This document shows positions 50,501-63,134 of a DNA stretch of 64,000 nucleotides, in pieces; the stretch's first letter is position 1; each line of letters begins with the position of its first letter. The notes under the pieces were generated by a model, which searched no databases, was not told the DNA's origin, and saw only the letters and a program-made list of their open reading frames with translations. The position numbers and the translations under genes are program-made. The DNA comes from Saccopteryx bilineata (Eukaryota; Chordata; Mammalia; Chiroptera; Emballonuridae). The stretch lies in the NCBI RefSeq assembly GCF_036850765.1, contig NC_089492.1, positions 103,435,022-103,499,021 on the forward strand, written 5' to 3'.

Positions 50501-50894
50501 GCCCTGGCCGGTTGGCTCAGCGGTAGAGTGTCGGCCTGGCGTGCGGGGGACCGGGGTTCGATTCCCAGCCAGGGCACATAGGAGAAGCGCCCATTTGCTT
50601 CTCCACCCCCACCCCCTCCTTCCTCTGTCTCTCTCTTCCCCTCCCGCAGCCGAGGCTCCATTGGAGCAAAGATGGCCTGGGCGCTGGGGATGGCTCCTTG
50701 GCCTCTGCCCCAGGTGCTAGAGTGGCTCTGGTCGCGGCAGAGCGACGCCCCGGAGGGGCAGAGCATCACCCCATGGTGGGCAGAGTGTCGCCCCTGGTGG
50801 GCGTGCCGGGTGGATCCCGATCGGGCGCATGCGGGAGTCTGTCTGACTGTCTCTCCCCGTTTCCAGCTTCAGAAAAATACAAAAAAAAAAAAAA
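50501..50894 (+). mobile_element. Ves-like SINE (family A)
   Basis: Full length, with exact 16-bp duplication aagactctcaagccag at 50485-50500 and 50895-50910. Young-looking and close to the copy at 40845. Confidence 0.93.
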
Positions 50895-52470
50895 AAGACT
50901 CTCAAGCCAGAGTGATAATTGGGGCAAAAGATGCTACTGAGTGTACAACCATTGTCTCCATGGCTATGACAGCCCAGCTGTCTGCAGAGTGGCCAGGAAA
51001 TGCCACCATCTGCACCTTTTCCCCCAAGCCTAATATGGTTTTCACTTCTAAGCGTCCAAGTCATGAGCTCGTTGGCAGGCCAGGTGTCAGGCTTAGCAAA
51101 ACACTGACGTCTGCCTGTGTCATCCAGCAGCCTCCTTGCATGGGCTTGGTCATCTGAACCAAAAAAACTAAGACTTGGGGCAGAAATAAATAACTGAGTG
51201 CTGTTTGCCCTGCATGTGTCAGATGAAATCGTTTAAGTGGGAGCATTAGGGAAGTGGATACAGGCCCAAGTTCATATTCCAGAAGCCACAGGAATGCTGT
51301 CCTAAGTGGAAAGTAATGATCAGGCCAGGGTCCTGCGATGGGTGGGAAATGGCTCCAGCAGAGTCCTGGCTCTGCCCATCCGAGGGCACAAGAATGGGCA
51401 GAGGAGGAATGAAGGGGAGGGGACACTGTCCAGAATGGCTCTAGATGCATGGCAAGAAATGGACCTCATTCAACAGGAGCCTGTTTAAAACAAGAAGGAC
51501 TTTAAAATGTGCCCTACTCTCCCTTGAGACAGGGGACTTTGTTCCCTCATTTACTGGGGATTACTGAACACGACCCACAGCTTTGGTCCATATTACGTGC
51601 AATGTGTGGTTGAAGAGCAACACTCAGGTTTATCAAGTAGTCCTAAGCACCTTTTGCACAAATCAAATGGATCATTTCTTAAACCTTGCTGTTGTCAGGG
51701 CCGTGCTTTGGTCACTCTGGATTCCCCAGAACTTAACCTTCCAAAGACCACTGACAGTTGATGCCAAGGGAGAACAAAACTGTTGCCTTCCTAGAGCCTG
51801 CTGCCAGAAGAGAGGGCAGGAACCCCTTTCTAGGACTCATTCTTCTGCTTTGGGGCATGATCATATTGCAACCTCTTTCCTTTGAAAAAAGTCCTGTTTA
51901 ATGGTGTTTCTACTTAAGGGCAGCTTTAACCAACAGGAGCTGTAGGAATTACACAGATGCTTCGAGCTCAGAGTTTACAGTACAGGGAGGGACCCAGGCA
52001 AAACTAAATAAAAACTCCTCAAAAGAGTCAACAAAGGTGTGAGGACCTGACGCAGTGCTGAGAGGGCTGAGTTAGCTGCCTGGCTCCGAGATCCTAAACC
52101 AGACCCTGGCACCTGGGGCGGAAGCTAAGCACGGTCGCAGCGGGCCCCGGGATGTTACAAGGGCAGAAGCTTCTTACTCACTGCACACGACTCACACACA
52201 TAGATCCCACTGACTTCTCTGGAGTGCTCCTGAGTTTCTGTCATACCATGAAGAAGCTTGACTTATTTGGTTACAACTGCTAACAGACAGGAATGCTCAT
52301 TGCCACGTTAGGACTTTGGTAAGGCCCTGCCAACCCCCCTCCCCCACTGAACACACTACTTCAGGGCTGAGCGGATGGAACTGGCTCATCTACACAACAC
52401 TGCTCAGGAATGCAAAGGTACCAGGTGCTTCTGAGAGACTGTGTGAGAGTAGATGAAATTTTCCCAAGTT

Positions 52471-52940
52471 TGTATATGTTGAATTATGTCCTCCCAGAAT
52501 TCATAAGTCCTATGAATTTTTGTTCTGTTGAATATTAGTGTCTGCTTCAAATTCATAAGTCTTGTGACTTTTGAATTCCCAGTACCTCAGAATGTAATTT
52601 GATTTGGAAATAAGGTCATTCTAGACATAATTAGTGAAGATGAGGTCATTAAGATGGGCCCTAATCCAATATGAATGGCATCCTTTATAAAAAGGGGAAT
52701 TTTGGACACAGAGACACGTACACAGGGAAATCACCATGCAAAGATGAAGGCAGAGATCTGCCAAAGATTGACAGCAAATCACTGGAAGCTATGAGAGAGG
52801 GGAGGAGCAGAAGGACCAACATGGCTGGCACCTTGACCGTGTACTTCTAGACTCTAGTACTGTGAGGCAATGTATTTCTGTTGTTCAAGCCACTCGGTTT
52901 GTAGTACTTTGTTTCAGCAGCCCTGGAAAATAAATACACA
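52471..52940 (+). mobile_element. ERVL-MaLR (MLT1/MST-type) solo LTR
   Basis: Contains 'ttgaattatgtcctccca', 'cagtacctcagaatgtaa', 'gggccctaatccaatatg' and the closing 'ttgttcaagccactcggttt ... agcagccc' block, all characteristic of MaLR LTRs. Old and non-coding. Confidence 0.65.
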
Positions 52941-53479
52941 CTTCATTTCTTCACCTAACTAATATAGTACAATGTGCCAGACAGTGTGCTGGGAGTTGGG
53001 AATACAGCATATGTACTGGTAATTGTCTCCCAATATCCTTTCTCCTATTCCTTGGTATTGGACCATTTTTTACCTGGGCACATATCTACTCAGAATAAGA
53101 ACTAAATTTCCCAGTCTCCCCTGCAGCTAGATGTGGCTACATGGCTAATTTCTGGTCGATATGACAGAGGTGGAAGAGGTATACATAAATTCCAAGGAGC
53201 ATCCTTAAGGAAGAGGCAGCTTGTCCATCTTCCCCGCCCTCCTGCCTGCCAGCTTGTCCCATGTTCTCCGCTCTCTGGGACCAAGGGAATGGAAGCCATG
53301 CTTAGCAGAGCAGCACTCCGAAATCTGATGCTGTGGAACTGCCACACCAACCCTAAACCACCACTGCAGGCACTTCATACCAGAGAAAAATATGCTCCTC
53401 TCTTGCTTATAATATTAGTTCTTTGGGAACTTTGTTAACTTGTGCAGAACTCAGTCTTAATTGAAAAGATCTACATGTT

Positions 53480-53790
53480 TCCCACTCTCATGGTGTTTAC
53501 ATTCTACTAGGGAATATATACCTTACAAATATGTGGAGTAACACATAAAGGAACACACGATGCTATGGGAAAGCATGTAAGAGAGTAAACTGATCTGATC
53601 TGAGGGGCTGGGAAGCCCCTTAAAGAAGTATATTTAAGGAGAGACCTAAAGAACTAGGAGGAGGAGTCTGCAGGGCACAGGGGTGGAAGGAAGGGTTTAT
53701 GTAGGAAGCAGTGCTAGGAAAGGTTAGGGAAGGCCAGCACAGGCAGGGCCTTCGGGCCAGCCGGGAGAGGAGGGTGTTATTCACTTTAAC
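53480..53790 (+). repeat. LINE-2-like fragment
   Basis: 'ctcatggtgtttacattcta', 'acataaaggaacacacga' and 'aaggttagggaaggccagca' resemble the L2 3' end. Confidence 0.45.
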
Positions 53791-53937
53791 CCTATAGGGA
53801 TAAGTTCACTGCATCACAGAAAATAAATAAAATAAAGTGCATACAGTTAGGAATGTGAAACTCAGCTTTTTCTCTACAGTTAATCACTTCACTGTTGTTA
53901 TACTTAGTATTAACACTAAGAATGGTTTTGCAAATTT

Positions 53938-54105
53938 CTTTTTTTCTTAAAGATTTTATTTATTAATTTTAGAGGAGAGAGAGAAGGGGTGAGGAGCAGG
54001 AAGCATCAACTCCCATATGTGCCTTGACCAGGTAAGCCCAGGGTTTTGAACCAGCAACCTCAGCATTCCAGGTTGCTTTTTATCGCCTGCTCTACCCCAG
54101 GTCAG
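53938..54105 (-). mobile_element. Type-C bat SINE
   Basis: Reverse-oriented; duplication atggttttgcaa(a)ttt at 53922-53937 and 54106-54120, one base different. Confidence 0.88.
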
Positions 54106-55197
54106 ATGGTTTTGCAATTTAATTGCAGGTGTAAATATTAAATGTCTCCCTTGTCGTTCTAGTCTCGGTAAGGCCTCAGTGTTCTGAAGTTTCCACATGC
54201 ACAGGTGGGTGTGCGATCTAACAGGCACCTCACCAGTCTGCTCCGACGCAGGCTCAGCAGACGGTCACCAAGGGTGCGCCCTGCCTGCTCCCCACCACCG
54301 CCTGACCCTGGGCACCGCCAGAGAGCAGCCCTGTGCCTGCTGCTGTCTCTAGCTCCCAAACCCCCTCTCGTTCGACCCCCACAACAGTGCAGGAAAACAC
54401 TGTCACCTCTGTTTTACAGACAAGAAAGGGAGGCTTAGCGGGGTTAGAAACAAATGACAGCAGCTCAGCTGCAGGAGCAGCGCCGTTACTGAGCCTGCTT
54501 CTCCACTGGCAGATGTCAGTACTTGGCTCGAAGCTCATTTTTTTCTTATCCTAAAGCTAAATGGAACCTAGAACGAGTACATAGGGTGTCCCTATGGATC
54601 CTAGGTACAAACGACTTTCAGTGAATCATACTTGAAGAGAGAAAGTGTCAGAAATAAAATTTATAGCCAATAATGTCCATATATACACATAAAACATAAA
54701 TGATATGCAACATAAACTGAAATTGTCACATGGGATAATCAAGGTGATCCCCCTTAAATATGGTGAGACAGGTGTGAGAGGTGGGCCACACTGTGCAAAA
54801 AAGGAAACAGATGATCCTGCAAGGAGGGTGGAATCTCCTATGGAAGTCGGGCACCGAGAGAAGCTGGCGGCTTTTGGGAATTCAAGAGGAGGCAGGTGGC
54901 AGGGTGTGTCCGACTCGGGAAATTCCAGAACTCTGCAAATATCGGTCTGCACGTTCATAGGAAAAAGAGATACCAGTATATTGGTGGATGAGATACAAGC
55001 AAATCTGTCAGGGGCCAAAAGCTATTCACATTTGTGGAATTAAGGACTGACATACCTCTGAAGTCTAGCTCAGTACTGTTCATTTCTGCTGAGAGAGAAG
55101 CTGTGGCGGTGTGGGTTTCCAGGAATGGGGCTGTGTGTGTGGGGGGGGGACACTGAGCTATCACAAACCTGCACACACTAAAAATGTAGCTTGTATA

Positions 55198-55549
55198 ACC
55201 TGACCAGGCAGTGATGCAGTGGACAGAGCGTCAGACTGGGATGTAGAGGACCCAGGTTCCAGACCTTGAGGTTGCCAGCTTGAGCGTGGGCTCATCTGGT
55301 TTGAGCAAGGCTCACCAGCTTGAGCCCAAGGTCGCTGGCTCGAGCAAGGGCTTACTCGGTCTGCTGTAGCACCCTGGTCAAGGCACATATGAGAAAGTAA
55401 TCAATGAACAACTAAAGTGCTGCAATGAAGAATTGATGCTTCTCATCTCTCTCCCTTCCTGTCTGTCCCTATCTGTCCCTCTCTCTGACTCTTTGTCTCT
55501 GTCGCAAAAAAAATAAAATAAAATAAAATAAAATAAAATAAAATAAAAT
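55198..55549 (+). mobile_element. Type-B bat SINE with AAAAT-repeat tail
   Basis: Duplication aaaatgtagcttgtata at 55181-55197 and 55550-55566. The tail has grown into an AAAAT pentamer run (55506-55553). Confidence 0.94.
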
Positions 55550-56339
55550 AAAATGTAGCTTGTATAGAATTCAGAACTGTTGCAGGTGTGTCCTGGCCCA
55601 TCCTCCCTTTTCTACATGACTCTGGGAGCAGAAGGGGCTCCATCATCATTAGAAATCGGAGGCGGTACTTCTGTCTGGGAACTTCCAGTCAAACTGGCAA
55701 CCCCTTACTCCTGGTCACAGCAAGTGGTGCAGGGTCAGGCACAGAACCATCACCTGGCCAGTCAGAAGAGCCTGCCTTTTCACACTCTGGGGGCTAAGCA
55801 GGCAGGCGTGCCTCTGGGACTGCTGGAGGTGTTCTTGTCCAGCTCATGGAGAGAACACGTCCAAAGTGCCAGAGTGCCTGAGGCTGTGTGCTGGTACACC
55901 CCACCACACCTTTAGCTTTTTATCTTTTGCTGCAGCTCATTGATATGGGCTTCTGTCACTTGCCACTGAATAAAATCCTAATATATTCTTTTTCTGTTTG
56001 TAGTCAAGATATTGTTATTATAAAAGAGCTCAGGAAATTCCTCACACTCACAGCCAGGCAGGGATCTATGATTCTGCTGCTAAGAGCACCAGAAAAGTTG
56101 CACAAATTGTTTAAAAAGAAAAATTGCCAGGATACATTTTTCTTAAAAATGCTAGTACACCTGTAACTATATTTGAAAGACTATATTTTTTCCAAAAATG
56201 TTACCTACACACGAACTCATTTCTGAGGACACTGAGACTGAGACCTGCTTTCATGACCTTAACATTCAGGTTCCATTCAATTTGTGTTTGGCTTTATTCA
56301 ATCTGACCAAGTTTATTAATTATTTTTCTGCTCCTCATA

Positions 56340-56745
56340 CATTTTTTTTTTTTTTGGGGGGGTATTTTTCCAAAGCTGGAAACGGGGAGAGACAGTCAGA
56401 CAGACTCCCGCATGTGCCCGGCCAGGATCCACCCGGCATGCCCACCAGGGAGCGACGCTCTGCCCACCAGGGGGCGATGCTCTGCCCTCCGGGGCGTCGC
56501 TCTGTCGCAACCAGAGCCACTCCAGTGCCTGGGGCAGAGGCCAAGGAGCCATCCCCAGCGCCCAGGCCATCTTTGCTCCAATGGAGCCTTGGCTGCGGGA
56601 GGGGAAGAGAGAGACAGAGAGGAAGGAGAGGGGGAGGGGTGGAGAAGCAGACGGGCGCTTCTCCGGTGTGCCCTGGCCGGGAATCGAACCTGGGACCACT
56701 TGCACGCCAGGCTGATGCTCTACCACTGAGTCAACCGGCCAGGGC
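56340..56745 (-). mobile_element. Ves-like SINE (family A)
   Basis: Reverse-oriented full-length copy, duplication ctgctcctcata at 56328-56339 and 56745-56756. CTCF-like sites on the - strand at 56464-56477 and, one mismatch, 56442-56455. Confidence 0.93.
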
Positions 56746-56789
56746 TGCTCCTCATAAAATTTTAAACAACCAGCTTAGTTTCTTTTTGT

Positions 56790-56964
56790 AGTTCATTTTA
56801 AAAGTATAGTTAGTAAACAATATTAGATTAGTTCTATTAGTTTGAGGTATATAATATAGTGACTTGACATTTTTATACCTTACAATGTGGTCATCCCACT
56901 AATTCTAGTAATCATCTGACACTGTGCAAACTTAACACAATATTATTGACTATATTCCCCTTCA
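56790..56964 (+). mobile_element. LINE-1 3' end, left piece
   Basis: AT-rich sequence with 'tgaggtatataatatagtga' and 'acctttttctatttatt', which fits the L1 3' untranslated region. It is separated from the matching right piece (57515-58317) by two SINEs. Confidence 0.55.
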
Positions 56965-57315
56965 CCTTTTTCTATTTATTTATTTATTTATTACAGAGAC
57001 AGAGAGAGAGTCAGAGAGAGGGATAGATAGAAACAGACAGACAGGAACGGAAAGAGATGAGAAGCATCAATCATTAGTTTTTCGTTGCAACACCTTAGTT
57101 GTTCATTGATTGCTTTCTCATATGTGCCTTGACTGTGGGGCTACAGCAGACCGAGTAATCCCTTGCTCGAGCCAGTGACCTTGGGTCCAAGCTGGTGAGC
57201 TTTTGCTCAAACCAGATGAGCCCGCGCTCAAACTAGCGACCTCGGGGTCTCGAACCTGGGCCTTCCACATCCCAGTCCGATGCTCTATCTACTGCGCCAC
57301 CGCCTGATCAGGCTT
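56965..57315 (-). mobile_element. Type-B bat SINE inside LINE-1 3' end
   Basis: Reverse-oriented copy directly abutting a type-C SINE; both sit in the same L1 3' UTR. No separate clean duplication visible. Confidence 0.9.
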
Positions 57316-57321
57316 TTTTCT

Positions 57322-57514
57322 CTTTTTTAAAAAATTTATTTATTGATTTTGTTAGAGAGAGGAAATAGAGAGAAGGAGGGAAGAGCAGGAAGAAGTATCA
57401 ACTCATAACAGTTGCTACTCATATGTGCCTTGACAAGGCAAGCAGGGGTTTTGAACCAGTGACCTCAGCATTCCAGGTTGACACCCTATCTACTGCGCCA
57501 CCACAGGTCAGGCT
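57322..57514 (-). mobile_element. Type-C bat SINE inside LINE-1 3' end
   Basis: Reverse-oriented; the L1 words ccccttcacctttt (56957 on) and ccccttcacttttc (57515 on) bracket this copy plus the adjacent type-B SINE, so they are the duplication of the first of the two to arrive. Confidence 0.88.
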
Positions 57515-58317
57515 CCCCTTCACTTTTCTCATGCATCCTCTACCCCATCCCCTCTAGCAACCATCCCTTTGATCTCTGTTTATGAATCTTTTTGTTTTGT
57601 CTCATTTGTTCATTTGCTTGTTTGCATTTTTAAATTCCACGTATAAGTGAACCAAACATCCACCCCCATCCCTCTGGCAACTATTCTTTTGATCTCTGTT
57701 TATGAGTCTGTTTTTATTTTGTCTTGTTTGTTTATTTTGTTTGTTTGTTTGTTTGTTTAGATTCACATATAAGTGAAACCATTCAAAATTTGTCTTTCTC
57801 CATCTGACTTATTTCATTTAGCATAACACCTTCTAGGTCTGTTCATGTTGTCAACAAGTGACAAGATTTTATTCCTTTTTTTAAATTGCTACAAAATAAT
57901 CCATTGTATGTATATACTAAATCTTCCTTATCCATTCATCTATGGATGGACACTTATGTTGATTCTGTATCTTGACTATTGTAAATAATGCTGCAATGAA
58001 CATAGGGGTGCATATCTTTTTTAGAATTAGTGTTTTTGTTTTCTTCAGATAAATACCCACAAGCAGGATTGCTGCGTCATATGTTAGATCTATTTTTAGT
58101 TTTTTTGAGGAATCTCCCTACTGTTTTCCATAGTGGCTCTGTCAATTTGTCGACCCACCAACAATGCACAAGGATTCTCTTTTCTCCATATCCTTGCCAA
58201 CACATTATTTGTTGACTTCTTGATAAAAGCCATTCTGGCTGGTGTGAGGTGGTATCTCACTGTAGTTTTGATTTGCATTTCCCTGATGATTAGTGATGCT
58301 GAGTATCTTTTCATAAG
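57515..58317 (+). mobile_element. LINE-1 3' end, right piece
   Basis: Carries classic mammalian L1 3'-UTR phrases: 'tttgatctctgtttatga' (twice, as a local duplication near 57571 and 57690), 'aataatgctgcaatgaacat', 'ccatagtggctctgtcaatt' and 'ctggtgtgaggtggtatctc'. Non-coding 5'-truncated remnant. Confidence 0.8.
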
Positions 58318-58510
58318 GTCACTTGTATTTATTGATTTTAGAGAGGGAAAGGAGACAAAGAGGAGAGAGAGAGAAAAACATCAATTTATTGTTCTACTTA
58401 TTTATGCATTCATTGGTTGATTCTTGTATGTGCCCTGATTGGGGATCAAACCCACAACCTTGGCATATCAAGATGATACTCTAAACAATGGAGCTACCAA
58501 GTCAGGGCTT
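58318..58510 (-). mobile_element. Classic VES SINE
   Basis: Reverse-oriented. Its complement has 'ttagagtatcatcttgat', 'tcgatcc'-type B box (gtttgatccccaatcagg) and 'caaccaatgaatgcataa', the wording of the general bat VES SINE. More diverged than the A and B copies, so older. Confidence 0.8.
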
Positions 58511-58789
58511 AAACTAATCCTTAAATGCAAAAACAGCTGGAGTGATTCAGCATTCTTTCATAATACTACTTTTAATGCAGAGAGTATGCCATGAATGTGA
58601 TACTGCTTTTCAAACTTCTACTATTAAATATGACTACAAGAGACAAATCATATAATGCTCATTTGTGTCTGTACAGACTCTTTCCTGTTTATCTAATCCC
58701 CTCCTTATTCTTTATAGGTTTGTTAGGTTTTAAGAAATATAGAAACATCTTGAAATATTTTTGACATCAAATAAAAGAAATCCACTTTT

Positions 58790-59171
58790 GGCCCTGGCTG
58801 GTTGGCTCAGTGGTATAGCGTCGGCCTGGTGTGCAGGAGTCCCAGGTTCGATTCCCGGCCAGGGCACACAGAAGAAGTGCCCATCTGCTTCTCCACCCCT
58901 CCCCCTCTCCTTCCTCTCTGTCTCTCTCTTCCCCTCCCGCAGCCAAGGCTCCATTGGAGCAAAGTTGGCCTGGGCGCTGAGGATGGCTCTGTGGCCTCTG
59001 CCTCAGGCACTAGAATGGCTCTGATTGTGGCACAGCGACGCCCCAGAGGGGCAGAGCATCGCCCCCTGGTAGGCATGCCGGCTGGATCCTGGTCGGGCGC
59101 ATGCGGGAGTCTGTCTGACTGCCTCCCCATTTCCAACTTCGGAAAAATACAAAAAAAAAAAAAAAAAAAAA
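58790..59171 (+). mobile_element. Ves-like SINE (family A)
   Basis: Full length with poly(A) tail and exact 17-bp duplication aaaagaaatccactttt (58773-58789, 59172-59188). CTCF-like site with one change at 59059-59072. Confidence 0.93.
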
Positions 59172-59399
59172 AAAAGAAATCCACTTTTGTTTGACATTGT
59201 AAGATTTTATTGCTACCATCAGGAAAGATGTGCATGTCTTGTTTTTCACTTTATAGACAACTGTGGGAAATAATGACTAAAGAATCTGCTCAGCAAATCA
59301 CTGGAAGTCCCAAGTCATGTGACTGACTGAATCCCACTAAGTAGTAGGAGTAAGTGGCACTATTTTTAGTTAAGTAACAAAATATTTTTATGTTTACCA

Positions 59400-59990
59400 T
59401 TTTGATGGCTCCTCCCCTCAAATATTATGAACTTTCTGACTTTTAAAAATAATATTTTGAAAAATTATTTTTAAAATGGAAAAGAGTAAACAAAGTAACC
59501 AACCACAGGTATCTTCCATCACTGCCCCCTGGTATAGCCACTAAAGGCATTTTGGTCCATTTCCTGTTTTCTACACTCATAATTTTTTCTTATTTTAATC
59601 ATAATATACATACCTATCTGTAGCCTGCATTTTTTCACTAAATTTTAGATCACAAACATTTTTGTTGCTATTTTACAATTTTAACAATTGTTCTAATGGC
59701 TGTAAAATACTCCTTTGAGTGGGTGTGCAATATTCTTTGATTATTTCCCTTTGGTTGGATGTTAAATTGTGGCTGTTGCTATCTTGCTGTTATAAGTAAT
59801 CCCTTTATGATATCTTTGTATAGATGAGTATTTCTGCATATAATATTATTACTTTAGGAGGATTTTCTCCCAATGGAGTTAGTGGGCTAAAAGATATAAG
59901 CAGTTTTTATAGCTCAATACATACTGCCAAACTGCTTCACAAAGGGTGATATTAGTGTATATTGCCACCAGCAATTAGATAAGAAAAGCA
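59400..59990 (+). mobile_element. Older LINE-1 (L1M-type) 3' remnant
   Basis: Diverged version of the same layout: 'ttggttggatgttaaattgt', 'gagtatttctgcatataata', 'catactgccaaactgcttca', 'tattgccaccagcaatta'. Assignment is from memory of L1M consensus wording. Confidence 0.5.
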
Positions 59991-60471
59991 TTTAGTCTCT
60001 ATAGTCCATCTGGATAGTGGGAGGGGAAAAATTTAGAAAAATAAAATCTTCCTCACTCTTCTTTACCTTAATAGGAGTACTAAATAACATAACCAATGGC
60101 CCCGATATATTCAAATAAGTTGTGCAGAATATTTGATATCCTTCATACATGCATTTTGAAAAATATTCAGGAAGAAACAAAATTTATGCAATTTGTTGGT
60201 AGATCAGGAGATTTATTTGGGTCATTTTACAAAAGCAGTTAAATCAATTAAAGAAAAGTGTGAGAAGAAAAAACCTCAAATGACAAGTTTTATTTTTATT
60301 CAACTTGCTTGGATAAGAATGACTAGAATTTGTTTGCTTTCTCCTCTTAAAAAAGAAATCCTGCTATGAGGGCACCAGAACTTAGGGTCTTTGGGTTTGT
60401 GGGGCTTGATCATTATCAACGTGCTAAAAGGGAATGGTGGCTGGTAGAAGCTGCCAATAAAATTTTTATCT

Positions 60472-60612
60472 GTAGGGTTAGGGTTAGGGTTAGGGTTAGG
60501 GGTTAGGGGTTAGGGGTTAGGGTTAGGGGTTAGGGGTTAGGGTTAGGGTTAGGGGTTAGGGGTTAGGGTTAGGGTTAGGGTTAGGGGTTAGGGTTAGGGT
60601 TAGGGTTAGGGT
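60472..60612 (+). repeat. Interstitial telomeric repeat
   Basis: About 140 bases made only of TTAGGG and TTAGGGG units, G-rich strand on +. Both flanks are ordinary AT-rich DNA, so it is internal to the chromosome. Confidence 0.95.
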
Positions 60613-61554
60613 AAAGAAAAAAAAATTTTTTTTAATTTTTAATTTTTATGTGTAGGTACAAAAAGTCCTATTTACTTAGGGTAGAACATGTCTTCTGTCA
60701 TCTATCCCCAAATACTCACATAAATACTTACTCTCTGCCGCACAGTCTTCTTTATGGGCAAAACAATTATGCTGATCCATAATCAATCATTATGATTTCA
60801 ACAATAACTGAAGTAGCCAATAAGTATACAACCTTACATTGGTAATTTGAAGATTAAAAACCATTTTCCAGCCAAATCCCTCACCAATGGCTTCTGCTGA
60901 AAGCCACCTACTCTTTGGGGAAAAAATGTAATTCACCAACTGAATCCTTGACACCAGAAAGAAGGCGGCATTTTTTAACAAGTGAAAATGGCTCCTGAGT
61001 GTCACCTAAGATCTTAGAGCATTTTCAAATGCAAAGTTAGCCTACTTTTTCCAACTAAAGAATCATGTAGTAATCTGCTAAGCCTTCACATGGTCATCTA
61101 CTCCTTTCTACATAGGATGCTTCTGGAGATTTTATGCATAAATGATGAACAAATTTCAACGAGCTAGTTTTCACTGATGATGGAAAGAAAGGAGGAAGAG
61201 ATATGCACCTGTATTATCTATCTTTTATAACCTGCCTGTTCTGAAAAGGGTTTAAAGTAACTCGGTGTATTTCTCTAGGTGTACTATGTTGCACCAGATC
61301 TACAGGTCAGATTTCTGGTGATTGTAGGTTTCATGTGTACCAACAATGAGACAACCTGTCCTAAGTCAATAGAGCTCAAATGACACCATGACCTTACCAT
61401 GCAACTATACACAAAACACATCTCAGAAGAATTAAATGGTTACAAGTTTTTTTTAAATCAAAATCCCAAATTGATGTGAAAAAAATTAAAGTGAACATCA
61501 TCTCTCTGGAGATGATTTTTTAAGTGGTGGGAGAAATAAAAAATAAAAGAATAC

Positions 61555-61690
61555 ATAAATTTCATTCAACACACTTTTAGCACTGTACTAGGTGCTGGGC
61601 ATTGATGAATAAGACAGTGCCTTTTTTCATGAAACTTACACCCCAGAAAGTGATGACAAACTCTATAATTTGATGACAGAAACATTTTAA
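61555..61690 (+). repeat. LINE-2-like fragment
   Basis: 'cattcaacacacttttagca', 'actaggtgctgggcattgat' and 'catgaaacttacaccccaga' resemble the L2 3' end. Confidence 0.45.
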
Positions 61691-61693
61691 ACT

Positions 61694-61695
<2 letters not shown>

Positions 61696-61724
<29 letters not shown>
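61696..61724 (+). repeat. (TA)n microsatellite
   Basis: About 14 TA units in AT-rich intronic sequence. Confidence 0.9.
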
Positions 61725-61730
<6 letters not shown>

Positions 61731-62079
61731 CAAAAAGTAAAAAGCAAAATCCCCTGAAAAACTTCAGCAAATGTAAGTGTTAATATTTCTTTACTATAGA
61801 GTTTACACAAATCAACAAAAAAGAATGTTAAAACTCCATAGATACCTGGGTAAAAAAAAATGACCAGAATGTATGCAGGAAGGACCATAAATAACTGGTT
61901 AACAATTAGCATGAGTACTCTCAGAACCTAGGTTAAATTAAAATATTAAGATATCATTCTTTATTATCAAATAAGCAAATATATTTTTAAATAACAATAA
62001 ACAAGATTTGTAGAGATTTCATAAAATGGATACTGTTTTGATTGCGGGTAATGTAAACTAATGCAATACGTTGTTTTTT

Positions 62080-62250
62080 TGTGACAGTGACAGAGAGGGA
62101 CAGATAGGGACAGACAGACAAGAAGGTAGAGAGATGAGAAGCATCAATTCTTTGCTGTGGCTCCTTAGTTGGTCATTGATAGCTTTCTCATATGTGCCTT
62201 TACGGTGGTGGGGGAGGCTACAGCAGAGCAATGTTTTTGTCTGTCTCTCT
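62080..62250 (-). mobile_element. Truncated/deleted type-B SINE
   Basis: Keeps the TCTC-rich tail, 'gatgcttctcatctctc' and 'gcacatatgagaaagc' (reverse-oriented) but lacks the tRNA-like head. A/T-rich flanks. Confidence 0.7.
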
Positions 62251-62494
62251 CTCAAATTAAAAAAAAAAAAAGTCTGTGAAAGGGTCCAACATAACACATC
62301 TTTGTAAATTTTATTTTTCCTTATTTTGTAGATGCTTTTATGAAATTTTCTTAAGGCTGATGTCCAAAAGTATACTATACATGTTTTGTGCACAGAATGA
62401 ATAATTAATAATGATATAATTGTCCAAAAATTGGGAGCCCTTCTAACATTTCTCCTTTTCAGATCTTTTTCTTTATCCCAGGTATCCTAATTCT

Positions 62495-62688
62495 TTTTTA
62501 TTTACTTTTATTATTTTTATTTATTCATTTTAGCAAGGGGGAAGAGAGAGGGAGAGAGAGAAGGGGAGAGGAACAGGGAGAATCAACTCCCATATGTGCC
62601 TTGCCCAGGCAGGTCAGGGGTTCTGAACCGGCAACCTCAGCGTTCCAGGTCAACACTCTATCCACCGTGCCACCACAGGTCAGGGCCG
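62495..62688 (-). mobile_element. Type-C bat SINE
   Basis: Reverse-oriented; exact 14-bp duplication ggtatcctaattct at 62481-62494 and 62689-62702. Confidence 0.92.
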
Positions 62689-62754
62689 GGTATCCTAATT
62701 CTATTGTCTCATCTATATTCCTGGAGGTGTGAAGGAGGAGAAAAGAGAATCATT

Positions 62755-62957
62755 TTTTTTAGATTTTATTTATTGATTTTTGGAAAAGGGGAAGAGAGAA
62801 AGAAAGAGAAAGAGAGGGGAGAAAGAGAGGGGAGAAGCAGGAAGCATCTACTTGTAGTAGTTGCTTCCTGTATGCGCCTTAACCAGGCAAGCCCAGGTAT
62901 TCGAACCGACGACTTCCAGTTTGACACTTTATCCACTGCACCACCACATGTCAGGCT
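62755..62957 (-). mobile_element. Type-C bat SINE
   Basis: Reverse-oriented (head cctgacatgtggtggtgcag). Long A/G-rich middle; flanks agagaatc and ctagaatct only loosely match. Confidence 0.85.
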
Positions 62958-63134
62958 CTAGAATCTAATAAGTCACTAATAGAATCAATATAGCTCTCCT
63001 TCTAGGGGCTTTTGCATTTAAAAGAGGACATGTGAAAAGGAGAGGTCCCCCGCAAAGATTTTCCAATTAAATCAAGAGTAACACATGTCTCCTGTCTCAG
63101 GTCTTAGGCACACACATCAAAATCCCTACTGTGG

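Noticed and set aside
53085..53450. Old interspersed-repeat-like sequence ('tttcccagtctcccctgcag')
   Set aside because: The wording resembles a common mammalian repeat, but I could not name the family or find ends, so it is not listed as a feature.
60472..60612. Chromosome end
   Set aside because: Ordinary sequence continues for 3.4 kb beyond it, and gene order places the site well inside a chromosome arm.
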